A stretch of DNA of 64,000 nt from Casuarius casuarius (taxonomy: Eukaryota; Chordata; Aves; Casuariiformes; Casuariidae): the NCBI GenBank assembly GCA_003342895.1, contig PTFA01000011.1, positions 5,387,784 to 5,451,783 of the forward strand, written 5' to 3'. Below are positions 12,573 to 25,239 of the stretch, piece by piece. How positions within the stretch are numbered: the first letter of the stretch is position 1; each line of letters opens with the position of its first letter. The notes under the pieces are model-generated. The model searched no databases. It worked only from the letters and a program-made list of their open reading frames with translations, and was not told the DNA's origin. The position numbers and the translations under genes are program-made.

Positions 12573-14235
12573 TATACCACAGCGCAAGCCTACGCAAAGG
12601 GTTGCCAGCATAAACTTCTGCTGCCAAGGACATACAACATTTGTAAAGAGAAATATACATGTACTTTCAGCCCAACTGATGCAGTGGTTGGGGAAGGAGA
12701 GGGAAACTGTGTGCAGAACTGGAAGTTAACAGTGAAGCAAAGGGAGGGAAGAGGCAAGGAAGTGTGGGCCTCTCCTTTCTAATAAATGTACACCTGCATG
12801 CTGGTGGATTTCATGCACAAATGCTACTAAAAAAGTCCTTTTTATTACAAATTTCTTCAGAAAAACAGGCCATCAATCCACAGTATTCAATTAGCTAGCA
12901 ATATTTGACTCTTCTCTGCTTTAAAAAAAATCATTACATTATTGCCAATGTCTACATTTATGAAAGGCAAACATAATTNTTTCCAGAAGTATAATTTTAT
13001 TACCTGTAAATATAGTGCTGGCCTCTTTATCTTCTTGTTTTCCCACTTGTCATGTGCCCCAGGCCAATGTTACTCTAACAGTCATATTTAGTAGTACAAG
13101 CTTAGCACAAGTTTTGAGGTTTTCTCATGTCTGTTCACTTGCTAAATATGTACTTTGTTTTCTTATTGGTGTTAAACTGAACACCCTAGATAAAGCAGTT
13201 AATATGGGTCAAAATTAGTCCTTCAAGCATTAGCCAAACTCTACCTACAATTCCCATTAATGCCAGGGGTAAGCTGTAATATTTGTCTCCCTGTTTAAAT
13301 TCTTTAAGAGGCAGTTTTCAGTGTTTTCAGATATTACTGATAGCTTTGCTAAAATTAGCTTTCTATGAGCCTCCTTTTAAAAACACCCCTGCTTCATTTC
13401 TATTTTACACTGATTCAAGCATACATTATTAAGAATTGCCTATAAATGACCTTTGCCCTCATAAATAGCAAGACCTCCTTAAAGCGTTCAAAAGTACTTA
13501 GCTGCCCTGCATAGTGTGGTAAAGAGGGTGAAATGGAATATATTATGAAATGTCATACAAAGTCTAAATTGGATGAGCAATTAGTGAACTAATAATAAGG
13601 TTGCAGCACTGTTTCTTCAGAAACCTTTAATTTTGACATCAATAGGCATCGTGCATATCTCAGTGTGAAATAACTTTGTAGCTTTGGTTGGTCTTATGAT
13701 AGCAATGCTTAGAAAGCTAAATAAAGGCATCTGCAGAACTGTTAATGGAACGATTAAAGTTACAGATGAAAATGCACAGAAGTCAGGATAAGAAATGTGA
13801 CATTAGCTAATTCAGCCTGTACTATTCTACTGTCTAGTGTGTTGAAATCCAGATCTAGCTGCACAAGTGTTGAAGAACTGCTGCTTTATGCTACTTATAT
13901 TAATCTCCCTAGGCTGCTGCTATAGTCACTGAAAAGACAGAAGCCTAATTTTGCTGCTCTGAATTGCCCTCTCTCACTAGGCAAAAGTCAGCCCTTGTGA
14001 CTTACTCCTTCTGCCTCCCAGTGTATTAGTTTACTGGGTAGGTTAATGTTTTTACAACCGATCCTCACTATTTCAACTCCTCATATTTGCACATGGAAAT
14101 TGAATAGCCCTATTTTGCATTAACATGAGCTCTTGCATACAACTTCCTGGGTTATTTTTTGTAGGAAGAAGAAAGGGGCATTGTCTGAGTTTAATGACAG
14201 GTTAGCTTCATAGGCCTCAGTACAGCATCCATCAT
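12573..14235. other. Non-coding, AT-rich stretch
   Basis: No gene. Between about 13440 and 13860 the sequence is rich in TAAT/ATTA cores and lacks simple repeats. It has the look of conserved non-coding DNA, but conservation cannot be assessed here. The only ORF over 60 codons is 13015-13218, with no recognisable product. Confidence 0.4.
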
Positions 14236-14240
14236 TAAAA

Positions 14241-14370
14241 TAAAGCATGTGCTTAATTGATTTTCTGAATATAGATGGATTTAAGCACATGCTTTAATGC
14301 CTTGCTCACTTGAGGCCTTAATGGACCATGCAAACTTAAAAGTTCATGTCTCATTGAGATAAATGGAGGG
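14241..14370 (+). repeat. Inverted repeat with E-box arms, part of an old interspersed repeat
   Basis: A 16-bp perfect inverted repeat (TAAAGCATGTGCTTAA at 14241-14256, complement at 14281-14296) encloses a 24-nt loop. Each arm is itself nearly palindromic around a CATGTG/CACATG E-box. Downstream come CACTTGAGGCCTTAATGG and CATTGAGATAAATGG, resembling the GGGCCTTA and CATTGACTTCAATGG blocks of ancient sauropsid repeats. The inverted repeat is directly visible; the family assignment is inference. Confidence 0.6.
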
Positions 14371-15825
14371 GATAATTGTAAATTTATCAGGATAGAAGCT
14401 GCTGTTCACTGTATATGTAGACAGCACCTTGTAGAACTGTCTTCCATCTCTGGCTGGGAAATCTACATCTTGCTGAAATAGAGCACCAGTAGCAGANTAC
14501 AAACTGGTATTTCTCATTCAGACCAGTCTGACAGTCCAGCATTTGATGTGTTGATGGCTGTGCCTTTGCCAGAGAGAAAAGGAATATTTTTCTATGAAAA
14601 CTTACAATTTATAAAATCAGCAGAAATTAGGTGGAAGCAGAAAACCCAGGTAAACATAAGTGATACCTAGAACCAAGAATCCACCGGTTATCTTTACCTT
14701 ACCTAGATATGAATTTAAGACTGAAGTTTTTATATGTTTCAAAGAGACAAGTGCTGTCTCTTGTAAGACTTGTCTGTACTAAGGGACTTCGAGAAAATGT
14801 TCTGCTTCGCTTAACACCAGCATAGCCCCAAAGATGTTCCTACTGTTGAGCAGCTTCTTTGAGATGTTAGCATATTCAACACCAGTCCCTTTGTGAAGCT
14901 GGTCTGATGGCTAAGCGATGTAAATCTGCAATTCCACTCCCTTCTGTGGTTCTGATGATTGGAACTATCTTCACACTTGTGCTATGTGCTAATGGTAGCA
15001 ACAACAGGAAAATGAGCAGAAAGCTCCCGGTATGGATACCAGAGCAGATGTAGCTCTGATGTAGGTGACTGGGGAAGTCTACATTGCCTCTCCTTTAACT
15101 TCACCCCCTCCCCTTACATTTTCTGTGTGACAGTGATGGGAGCAGATTTTTAGTGTGGGGCTGCTGATGCAGAAGGGCCCATTCCAGCTGTTCCAGCCCC
15201 AGCTGCTATGTAGGGCAACAGCTCTTCTGCACCTCACAGGCATGGGAAGTCGGGAAAAACTGTGGTACTATACTAGGAATGCTATAGCAAGGTAGTTGAA
15301 GATAGGAACTTACGAGGGTCCTAAAACCTCATTACCTCATCCCAATTTATTCCCATTTATCTACCAATTTTTTTCTACTCAGACAAGACTTGTTGCAATG
15401 GCTAGTGATGCATGCTCTGTCCAGCAACCTATTAACCAGACATTCAGACAGGTTGTTTCATGAGCAGCAGACCTGTGAAGACTAGTTGGATGGAAATTTG
15501 TGCCTGTCTTGTCCATGGGATTCTCTTGTTTTTAATAATGGTTGGAGTCATGATTTCCTTGTAAGAAGTTAGTATTTTGTGAGATGGTAATAGGGTATTG
15601 CTATTGCTAGTAACAGGCTGTAAGCTTTGTCCTGAGTTTGCAAGGCCTCAGAGCTGAGGGCTGTCAGGCTTGCTCTGTCTGTACTTTTCCTGACATGCCT
15701 GTAGCATTGTTTTCCTTGGTTTACCTACGACAACAATTTCTCTAATTGACCAGGTGTCTACGGCTAATTTGTTTTACTTTTATTTATCTTGTATGGTACC
15801 ACTGTGATTTTGTAACTCTGAAAAA
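14371..15825. other. Non-coding stretch, nothing supported
   Basis: Unremarkable mixed-composition DNA without an ORF of 60 codons starting before 15746. No splice-bounded coding segment, RNA gene or repeat family is recognised. Confidence 0.5.
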
Positions 15826-15829
15826 ATGG

Positions 15830-16545
15830 TGTAGTATAAAGAAAAACAGGCCTGGCATGAGAAGTGATGACATAGGATGCAGTGTGGAGGAGTACGGACA
15901 TGGGCTGGTGAGAGGTGGAGAACAGGCTGGCACTGGAGACCCCAGAGCTATAAACAGCTCACCAATGGTCAGTTAAAGAAATGCAGGCCTAGAGCTGGTC
16001 AAAACTGGTTTTAGGAATAACAAAGAGAACAAAGAAATAGTATCTAACATACGTAAATGTCACAATATATTGTAAACTTGGATGTGATGTGGAGCTGCCG
16101 ACGAATGAAGGAAAAGCGAAGTGTAAAAGCATATTAGCAAACATATAAAAATAAGCCCAGGTGGATCCTACAGAGAGGAAGAAGAAACCATCCACATGAA
16201 TGTCATATTCCTCCCAGCAAAGGACTCCAGGTGCTGACAATTCGCCCTTACACCACCATCAACAGAATGAAAACGCTGACCTGAGGACCCAGATGAGCAG
16301 GGAAGGGGTGAACATAACATCAAGAAAAGGGGTAGAAACTAAAAGTGTCTGCATAACAGTTTTAACTGTATTATTATTATTATTATTATTGAAATATTTT
16401 CTGCATAGATGTATTCTTTCCGTATCTGTAATAATTATATCCAGACTAATAATGATTCTTAGATTTTGCTGTTAAGATTTCAGTTACACTAACAATAAAT
16501 TCCTGGCTTTATATATAAGGTGTGTTCCATCTTCATCCATAAACA
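15830..16545 (+). mobile_element. Solo-LTR-like segment of an endogenous retrovirus (tentative)
   Basis: The stretch begins TGTAGTATAAAG and ends near CTTCATCCATAAACA, giving possible TG...CA ends about 0.7 kb apart. It contains a TATA-like TATAAAA (16144-16150), a poly(A) signal AATAAA (16494-16499) near the 3' end, and a short U5-like tail. Composition and CpG pattern differ from the flanks. No target-site duplication was found at the ends I tried, and no internal viral genes flank it. A solo LTR of an avian ERV fits best, but another repeat type is possible. Boundaries are uncertain. Confidence 0.4.
16369..16390 (+). repeat. (TAT/ATT)n microsatellite
   Basis: About seven perfect TTA/ATT units inside the LTR-like segment. 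Confidence 0.95.
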
Positions 16546-16659
16546 AGATTTTGAGCACAGTACTACCTAAGGAAGAAATTTCTGAAAACATACAGACCTT
16601 TTACTGTAACAGAAAACAGTATAATAATATCCAGTGGTCAGAAACAGATGTGGTTGAAA

Positions 16660-16765
16660 TAATTAAGAGATGTTTATTATAAACTGACAGCAATAATAAA
16701 TATAGAAAAATATTTATTTAAATTAAATAATAAATTAAAATAGATAATATAATAAATGTAACAAA
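16660..16765. repeat. AT-rich low-complexity tract
   Basis: Almost pure A/T with repeated AATAAT, AATATTTATT and AAATTAAAT words. Not a defined repeat family. Confidence 0.8.
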
Positions 16766-19700
16766 AAGCAAAACAAAAAGCAAACTGCAAAACAGGAAAA
16801 TGGTATTAATACAGAAATGTTAATCAGGTACATATCATTATAGGAGTTTGTTTTGACTGTCTTTTTGCCAATGGCAAGCTTTAGGCAAAAGACAAATAAA
16901 GTACTATAGCTCATAGAAACAACCTGCACTCCCTTACTTCTGTGTTCACCAGTGCATTGCTGTCACACTGGCTGGTAGCACTGTCAGGCTCCCTATTTAT
17001 GCTCCCACTAGCTCATCAAAAGAAGCTGCACTTGTTTGGGCTCATGGAGGTTTACCATTAGGAGAGCGGAGAGGAAGATCATCTGCATTCTTCTTCACTC
17101 TCACTTGAGTTTAGAAAAAAAAAAAGCCCTGTGCAACATTCACCAAAAGACCTTGGCTTTTCAGAGGCTGTGAAAGCTTTACATAAAATGGATTTTTACT
17201 GCCAAAATGGATCTTATTATTTGGAGTGTTTTAGGCTACATTTGTACAAAGCAGCAAGTAACTATTCTTTGGAGAGCTACAGCAAGGCTTTATAAGAACA
17301 TGGAATGGAAGCGAAGAGGTCGCATTAATTTATGCTATCATATTACTGAGACTGTAAGGAAATATATTTTAAATAAGAATTGACATAGGAGACCTCCATG
17401 ATAACAGCTTGTATTGAAGGAAATCATTCTTATACAATATATTTCTCAAGGCTCATAAAAGATAGCAATAACAAACAACATTATGCAGTATCTGGGAAAT
17501 TCTATTTACTTAAAATGCTTTCTGCTTTTATTATTATCCAGGCTCGTTCCTTCAGTGGAAGTTCTGATTGCAGCTTGAGCAATGTGTATGATCTCATTAC
17601 AACAAGGCTGTATTAGAAAATCTGATACTGATAGTTTCAACAATGGCACCTTTCTCTTATTATCTGTCACTTGGCTGCAACAAGAGCTGTGCAAATTTCC
17701 TGCCATCAAAGTCTAGCAGGTGGCTGGAAACAAATCTAATACACTGTACATATCTTGCATACACCCCATTGCACTGAAAAAACAGCATGTTCAATATCCT
17801 GACTGCGGCCAGTTTGGAGCGCAGAGTGCCACATCGGCAATATTTGCTAGTGGATGGGTTTGTGCTTTTCTGCAGAGTGTGTTTAAAGCCATAGTATGGA
17901 TACTTACCACACGGTCACCAGGACCAGCCTTCCTCGCTGCTACCCTTCTTCACAGTGTTCTTATGATATAGCATCACATAAGTACATTGTAACATCAAAT
18001 AAGTGCCCACTCGGGAACTACAATCACATTAACCAGCCTGACCCACTCTGAAGTCTGAGTTCGTGCCCCTTGCAGCACAAACCCCTGGCTGAAGGGAGTA
18101 CACTGCAAGGTCCCTTGCTTCTTTTTTTTTCCGTTTCAGATTCCCAAGTGGATTTTTTTTGTTGTTGAGTTGCTGATAAGTCTAGATACAGGCATCATGC
18201 TGATCATTTTGATGCAATGTTCTCCCAACCTGCTAAAGAGACCTGCTGAAATAGAATATTTCCAGTTTACATTTTGAGAATGCTAAGGTCTTTCTGAAAG
18301 AACAAAGGTATGAGAGTAAAGTCACTAAAGAACAGCTAATGTCATCCATTCTTTTATGAATGCTCATCTTGATGAAATCCTGCAAGTAGTTAGTTGATAT
18401 ATACATTTAATGTTATGAATTAATAAAACTATGAATTTTATACAAGGCAGGTTTTCTGGAACATCTTTCATGTTGCTGATCGCCAGCTATTTTATTGGAA
18501 TTAATCCTTCTGCTTATGGTTGTTTCAGTCTTCACAGATAGATTGTTGACATCTCAAAGTAGCCCATTTATTCAGTGAGTTAAATAGACTTAATGAACCA
18601 TAGAAAACACATGATTTTTCAGAAGTGACCATAATGATAATGGTTCATAGATAATAACAGGCTATTTACCTGTGCCTGAATTGTTTCAAATTTATTCCCT
18701 TCAGACAATTTACTAACCTCAGCTAGAGTACCAGTATGATAGATCTATAGGTCCACAAGCATTTTGTTAATTAAAATTAATGTTGCATATTGAGCTGTTG
18801 CATTAAAGACATAGGTCTTTTCAAAGTACGTACGATCAGCTAACCAAACAAATCTTGGGTCTGACCAGGTTAAGAGATGCAGGATTTCTTTCTTCTGCTG
18901 CCTACCATCTTTCTGGTGGCATATACACTTCTAACTGGCATATCCTTAGGTTTATCCACTCCCCTCTGTAAAGTGTAAAGTTTGCTTCTGTTGACACCTA
19001 GATTGTGCGGTTGATGTGTCCACTAAAAGGAGCAAGAAACCCCTTTACACTCCTATAAAAACTAATCAGATTCACAAATGATCTGGTCGCGTATGGTAAA
19101 GTAGGTGGATGGCTGATTAGTGAAGACAGAGCCAGCAACAGAGGTTTTCCTGTACTCCAAAAGCTTGTTNTCCAGAATTTACTATACGCCAGGAGTAAAG
19201 AGGAAGTGGAGAGGAATTCTGTCTCACCTGTGTCAAAATTTAAATTGATACATAACATTGCAGCAGTTGCAGAGTTAACATGCATGTATATACAAGAAAT
19301 ATATATAAGTAATCAAGAAAAAAATCTGGGAAATCAGATTGGTTTAAAAATAGGCTTTCTGGGGGATGTAGACACTTAAATCCAAGAGCGCAACTCACAA
19401 AACCCTTGCTTAACCTCTCACGTGTCCAAGAGACTAAGGATGCATGGGTTTTCACCAAAAAGTTCCCTAGTGCAAGCCCCAAACCACTGCTGCAGTGGCA
19501 CAGCTAGGCACAGCCATGTCGCTTTTACACCTGGTCATGCTTGGAAGTGACAAAAGCAGTGTCTCTGTCTTAATGTCCCCTTCTATATAAGGTGAAGCCA
19601 AGGCTTCCCTTCCTGCTTCTAGGACTGCTTCTTAACTTCTTTTAGTGCCCACGACTTCATATTCAANACATCATCCTCACTGGGCTACAGGCCTGTGCTC

Positions 19701-19780
19701 CTTCTTGTGTCCCTCCTCTTTGGCTGCAAAATCACATGCCTCTGTAAGAAAATAGAGATCAATTGTCCATTCTCAAAGGG
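16766..19780. other. Non-coding stretch, nothing supported
   Basis: AT-rich DNA with ORFs of 60-95 codons (for example 17398-17616 plus and 18998-19285 minus) that lack recognisable motifs. 17120-17270 contains AAAATGG- and TTTTAGG-type words with no clear structure. No repeat family is recognised. Confidence 0.5.
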
Positions 19781-19781
19781 A

Positions 19782-19885
19782 AGATTTAGGTACCTAAATC
19801 TATAAGACAGCTGGGGTGCTAAAATCTTTGTGAATCTGAGGAGCACAGTCTCATTGGCTTTCACTGGGCAGTCTGGATTTGGGCT
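19782..19885 (+). repeat. 20-bp perfect palindrome and flanking old repeat
   Basis: AGATTTAGGTACCTAAATCT (19782-19801) is a perfect 20-bp palindrome. It is followed by GGTGCTAAAATCTTTGTGAA and a CATTGGCTTTCACTGGG block. A TTAGGTGCCTAAATACC...TTGCAAATCTGG arrangement recurs at 29188, so both loci look like copies of one ancient interspersed repeat. Confidence 0.55.
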
Positions 19886-19933
19886 TGAGGATCATTCAAA
19901 TGCTTTAATAATTGCTCTCTGAAGTCGTGCACC

Positions 19934-19957
19934 TGTAATTATGCATGTAATTATGCA
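19934..19957 (+). promoter_or_regulatory. Perfect 12-bp tandem duplication with two TAATTA cores
   Basis: TGTAATTATGCA occurs twice in tandem and is flanked on both sides by CACCT/CACCTG-like words. Each unit carries a homeodomain core TAATTA (known) next to an ATGCA half-octamer. A paired homeodomain/POU site is a reasonable inference; a chance small duplication is also possible. Confidence 0.4.
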
Positions 19958-20077
19958 CCTGAACTTAGATTTCCTTTTCTTTCATTTTTTATGTAGCATA
20001 AATACCAAAATATATAAATAATTTTCATAGATAAGCATGTATTTTGAAATAAACTACAGGATCTACATGACAGAATA

Positions 20078-20125
20078 GAATTTTAAGCATTTTTGAGACA
20101 TGAATTTTAAACATTTTTGAGAGAC
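20078..20125 (+). repeat. 24-bp imperfect tandem duplication
   Basis: GAATTTTAAGCATTTTTGAG at 20078 is repeated as GAATTTTAAACATTTTTGAG at 20102, period 24 bp, with one substitution in the first 20 bases and more difference at the unit end. A third, decayed trace may follow at ACAATTTTTGGCATTTG. Confidence 0.8.
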
Positions 20126-20129
20126 AATT

Positions 20130-23100
20130 TTTGGCATTTGCGTAAGTGAAAAAGGAGACAGAGAAAAGAGCTGCAGTGATAATTTCCAACAAGCAAAGTA
20201 ATCCTGATACCTTTATTCACATGCGTTCCACATCTTTGAAAGGATACATACTGCATCTTCTATAAGTGGAAAGTTTTGAGATGCGCAGCATTTCCTGTGT
20301 AACAACATATCAGTTTCAGGTTGTGATGAGAAAAAAATTGCTTTCAAATATCACAGGTTCAAAAGTGCAGCTGAAATTTTAAAGTATTAGTTTCACATTC
20401 TGCTTAAGAAAAACTGTGNAAAGAGAAGCAGAGAGGAGACCGAGAAGAAAATTCCAACAAAAATAAGATAGCTATATCTAGCCAGACACTTGGTATTATA
20501 CATACCTATATAATACTGTGTGCATGACAAATATGGTAACAGAGCATTAAGGCTGCATGGTTAGGCAGTCAAAAGTTTGGAAAAAGCCTAGGGAAGGTTG
20601 CTTATTGTGTTGCTCTGTTCCCTCACACGGCAAACACATCAAGCCATTTTTAACTGCAATACTTCTCCACATCCTGGTTCTCAAATAGAATAAATATTTC
20701 TTTTATATAACCTCAGGAAACTTGAAACTTTGTTTAGTACTTCTAAGCATTTGTGGGTTTTCATTATCATAATAGTGCAGACAGTGACACAGATGCTGAA
20801 GCTGGTTTTCAGCCTTGTGTACCATTCAGATGGCACGGAAGGGCCATAAACCACACATCAACCCTTTTCCCCCACCCAATACATCTTTCTGCTGTGTCTG
20901 ATGTGAATGCTTTTCTCATGCCTTCCTCCTTTTGCCATTTTTGCAGCTAAGATGAAGCACAGTTGTGTAGCTTTTCAAACTGGAAAGAAGATCTAGCAAG
21001 GACCTTTCTCCACCATTGCTCCTGTGCATAGCAAAGGCCATAAGAGAGCATCTCCTACAAGACTTCGTGCAGTCTGTCTTTGTTCGTCTTTAAGGCTTGG
21101 GCTGGCTGTAGCTCTAACTTTCATTTTGTAGCAGTCATGGTCATGTTTTAGCTCTTCCACCTTCCTTGTACAGTCAGGATGTCACTATGTTCNCTGCCAA
21201 GAGTGTTTGGAAGGACCACTGAGCCTGTGGAGAAGAGAGGTTTCCCACCTGACTTCTGAGATGCCCTTCCTAGCTGAGTTTTGTCAGTCAACAGAAAAGC
21301 TCCCCAACTATAGTGTAGCCACAAGTCAGTTCATCTACAAAGTCGGCTGTCTGGTAAGTGGGTTTTAACCACTACTTGCTGTAGTTTTTCTTAACACAGA
21401 ATAGGTTCTTTAAATACGGTTTCTTTAATTTTCATGCTGGTGATTTGCATAGGTTCCAACCTACCACTCTCAAAATAGTACACAGCATCACAAATGCTGT
21501 ACCCTTGACCAGAGGATAGGCTATTGCACTCCTTNAAAAAAATGGTGTATAATTAAAGCTATAGCACTTACTCCAATCCCTTTGACACCCATCCAAATCC
21601 ACCGATATTGAGGGACTCACGGCAGAGTTGTCCTGATACAGAGTTGAATGCTGATTTCTAATGGCAGTCTGTCTCTGAGGGTCCAAATAATTGCTGCAGC
21701 ATCTTGTGGAGAGAAGAAAACACTTGCAATAGGTTTTAAGAAACACCATACAAACATACATGTTGCATGTTGTCAGCCAGTCTGGGGGACAAAATCCCAG
21801 CTGCACACATACCCCTTCCCCTTCCAGTTAGGGAATGGGCAGACACTGTATTTAGGATGCGATTAATACCTTTACTAGCTCTAGATGATTATCAGCATTC
21901 ACCTGCTAGAGATCACCGCCCTCATTTCTGAAACTGCAGCACAGAGCACGGATGTGCTCTCATTCATTTCAGTGTTAAATCAGCAAGGTTATCTTACGTT
22001 GGCTTCCTCACAGCAGTTAATGCTAAGCTGGAAGTCTTGGCACTGAAACAGATGAGGAGTAGCCCAGGTCGCTTTCTGCCAGGCCTTCTGTACGTGGGTA
22101 ACCCCCAGTAGAGAAGCAGGGACAAAGGTGGGGGGGTGCAGATCCTTGCAAAGCAAAGGCATTTGTATGCCTTTATTGTATCTGCTGGAAGGCTCTTATT
22201 CCCATATTTGTTTTTTAAGAGCTGAGGCTGCAGCATTAGCTTGATTCCTGCATGTTCTCTGTAATGGGTGTGCAGGGGATATGAACCCACTTTACTGCAT
22301 GGCTGACTAAGAGTCTAAGGCAAAAGGGACACAATACAGACTGTCACTATGAAGTGGAAGCAACATAGAAAAAAAAGTCTTATATTATGTCTTTTCAAAT
22401 TCTATTTCATTTTGGAGGACAATATAAAATTCTTACCTGAAGTGACGGTTTTAAATCTTAAGAAATGCAACATGATTCTGTAATGCAACTCCCTGATAAT
22501 TTTCTTCTTTTAAAAACCAGAACTTGATAGATTTCTATTCTAAAGTTATGTTGGGACAAATAGGAAAACATGGTGTGTTAAAAATTCAGAATGAGACAAA
22601 CAGTCTGTAGGAAAAAAAGAAAAAAGGTTTAACAGGGAAGGTCAGCAACTCTTTAGCAATTTTATTATAAATAACTCAATTATATTGTATAATTCCCATG
22701 ATTGCCAGAGACCTCATTGATTACTTACAATGGTACTGCATTAGGATGTTGATAATGAGATGTTTATTTTAATAACTATTCTCTCTGTAGATGTACTAGT
22801 TTGCAGAAGCACTAGGTTAAGGGTACTTCAGTTAAGTGACTCCTGAATGAATTTAACATAATAAGGAGGACAGATGGGCTTTCAACTCCGTAGCAACAGT
22901 AAAGAAAACAAGACATCACTGGAGCATAGATCCTTTCATGCTGTTCTTTTTGCCAATACAATATACTGCCTTTCAGCATATTCACTATTTCCGGTTAGGA
23001 TAGTTATATAAGGAACTCAGAATTTAAATCAACAAAGCCTAGACACTTCTGGCACTCATGCTAAGCAGCAGCTCACCCTGGGAAGGATTATTGTCCATCG

Positions 23101-24370
23101 TGCTTTGACTCCTACTGTAATAAATGGAAACAAGGAATAGAGCACCCTCAGCAGTGGNGACAAAGCTTGCCCTTAAATTAGTGATGAAGATTATGTTTTC
23201 TCATTTTTTTCACCATGAGAAATTAGGTTCTCCCTACTTTTTCCTGTTTTTCATCTCCACTCTGCATGCAAACCTTGGTTCCCTTTACTGCCACTGTGAT
23301 ACCTCTTAGACAAGCACATTTCACCATGTGAGATATTACCCAGTGTCCAAAGGTCTTCCAAGAATCCCACTGCAAGACCGTTTCTATGCTCAAAGACATT
23401 ATCACTCTGTCCAGATCCAAAGGCATTTGTAACATCTACAAACAATCAAGGAACAAGTAAAGATGCAGTTTCAGCAACTGAAATTTAAAAATCCATTTCA
23501 AATATAGAGGTACTGTAATCTGTACAAAATGATTAGATTTCACGTAGCAACTGAACTATTTTGACAATTTGGTCCTTAAAAATCTGTACCAATAACTATA
23601 TTGCAAACACAGAAGCACCAGCACAGCATGATGCAAGTCTCTGATCGCAAGCTGATCTTTAAAAATAAAATGACCTAGAAAGGAATTTTTTGGTTTCTTA
23701 TGTAGCTGAGGGTTTTGTGCTATACTCTGCAGATAGGAAATGCCTAGAGAGGATTTCATTTGCTATTTCTCATTGTCATTTCTGTTGTGCCTTCACTTAC
23801 CCTCATTAATCTTACAACAGACTCTGCCCAGCATCTTCCCATGTAAGCAAGACTCCCCTATTGGGAAGCCTGCGCAAGATGCTTGGTATAGCTTCCAACA
23901 CTTTGGCCAACATACACCTGAAGCATGAAAAAATTTCTGTACAGCTTTCAGAGGTGTAGCCTCTGACACAGTCTCCAACTGAGGCTTTGGGAGAGCCCTT
24001 TGGAAAGAGCCCACCCAGTCTCCTATTACCCTTGCTTCATCCCTGTTGGGGTTTGAGGAAACCGAAGACCTTCCTCGCCTGACTCTTCAAGCTCTCAACG
24101 TTCTTGGCACCAATGCTGCTCTATAAACCCATTGCTTTCTGTATTTCGTGCGGTGGTGTGTGGGTGAATCTGAAGGGAGGCTCACAGAGGACAGATTCGT
24201 TATTCTCCGTCACCATCAAGCCATCTAGTTCATGGCAGCTGCCCTTTAGCCAGTATGATAACCCCATCCCTACAGATGCAACATGACTTCCTAGCAGCAA
24301 AATGAAACAAGTTCATTGCCATATATAAAAGGAAAATGGTGGACAGGGACATAGAAATGTCTTTTTGAAG
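20130..24370. other. Non-coding stretch, nothing supported
   Basis: No gene recognised. ORFs of 60-124 codons (for example 21432-21806 minus) have no family motif. A CTG|GTAAGTG donor-like site is at about 21353 on plus, without a convincing coding exon before it. The minus-strand ORF 23793-24014 spans an acceptor-like TTCATGCTTCAG and a GTAAGTG donor-like site, but its translation is unrecognised. Confidence 0.45.
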
Positions 24371-24376
24371 TAAAAT

Positions 24377-24410
24377 ACACACACACATATATGTGTGTAC
24401 GTGCGTGTAT
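24377..24410 (+). repeat. CA/TG alternating repeat with central ATATAT
   Basis: An (AC)n run turns into ATATAT and then (GT)n, forming an approximate inverted repeat of alternating purine-pyrimidine, a sequence type able to adopt Z-DNA or cruciform structure. Confidence 0.9.
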
Positions 24411-25188
24411 GGGAAAAGGAATTAGAGAAGGTGCTACTACTATATATTCTCAGGTCTGACAAAGGAAATGTGTCATATGTATGCCTGTCATGTAAATAGA
24501 ACAGGGGTTATAATGGGACTATACTGATTATTGCAATCTGTCATGCTTTCACATAAAAAATTAGGCCAAACATACAGTGCAAATATTTCAGTAGATGCTC
24601 ACTCATTTAAAAACAAGTTATCCATCATGCTTTGCAGATACAAGCTGTAATAGAGGGAAATTTACTTTTCTCATCTTTTCTCCAAGACAGAAAAAGAAGT
24701 ATCAAACCAAAGTTTATGGTGGTTCATCTTCTTACACAAAGTCAAAGACTGTAGAAGGACCAATTCAGATTCAGGATATTTGTTTTAATAACCAAGATCA
24801 AGACTCATACATTTCTACACAGATTTTCAGTCACAATTTTTTACTTTGAATCTTACACTCTAAGAGGTTCCCTGGAGACCTTGCCTTAACATTCATAATA
24901 GAACATAAACCAAGTATAAAACACTCAGNATTTATTACTTTTAATTAACATCATTTTCTGTATTTTAAGTATGTTACCTTCCCATTATGTCAGATAAAGG
25001 CATCAACTCTATTTTTCATATGATTCTATCTAATCTCATCTGTTTTTTTCTGTCTAAGATTTCAAATCCTATGGAAAGACTGGGATTCTTCTCTGATTTA
25101 ATCCCATACATAGATTTGTCTTTAACACTACGCAAATCACTCTCATGTTTGCCAGAAAATATTATAATGACAATTTTCAGAAAAAAAA

Positions 25189-25236
25189 GGGAAAGGGAAG
25201 GGAAGGGGAGGGGAGGGGAGGGGAGGGGAGGGGAGA
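25189..25236 (+). repeat. (GGGGA)n array with G-quadruplex potential
   Basis: After a GGGAAAGGGAAGGGAA lead-in, six GGGGA units run from 25205 to 25234. Runs of four G separated by single A bases meet the usual G-quadruplex pattern. The 140-codon minus ORF at 25016-25438 and the plus ORF at 24987-25313 are open only because this array lacks stop codons. Confidence 0.95.
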
Positions 25237-25239
25237 GAA

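Noticed and set aside
12137..12580. 147-codon minus ORF
   Set aside because: Runs through the small duplication and overlaps unrelated ORFs on both strands. The translation has no recognisable family.
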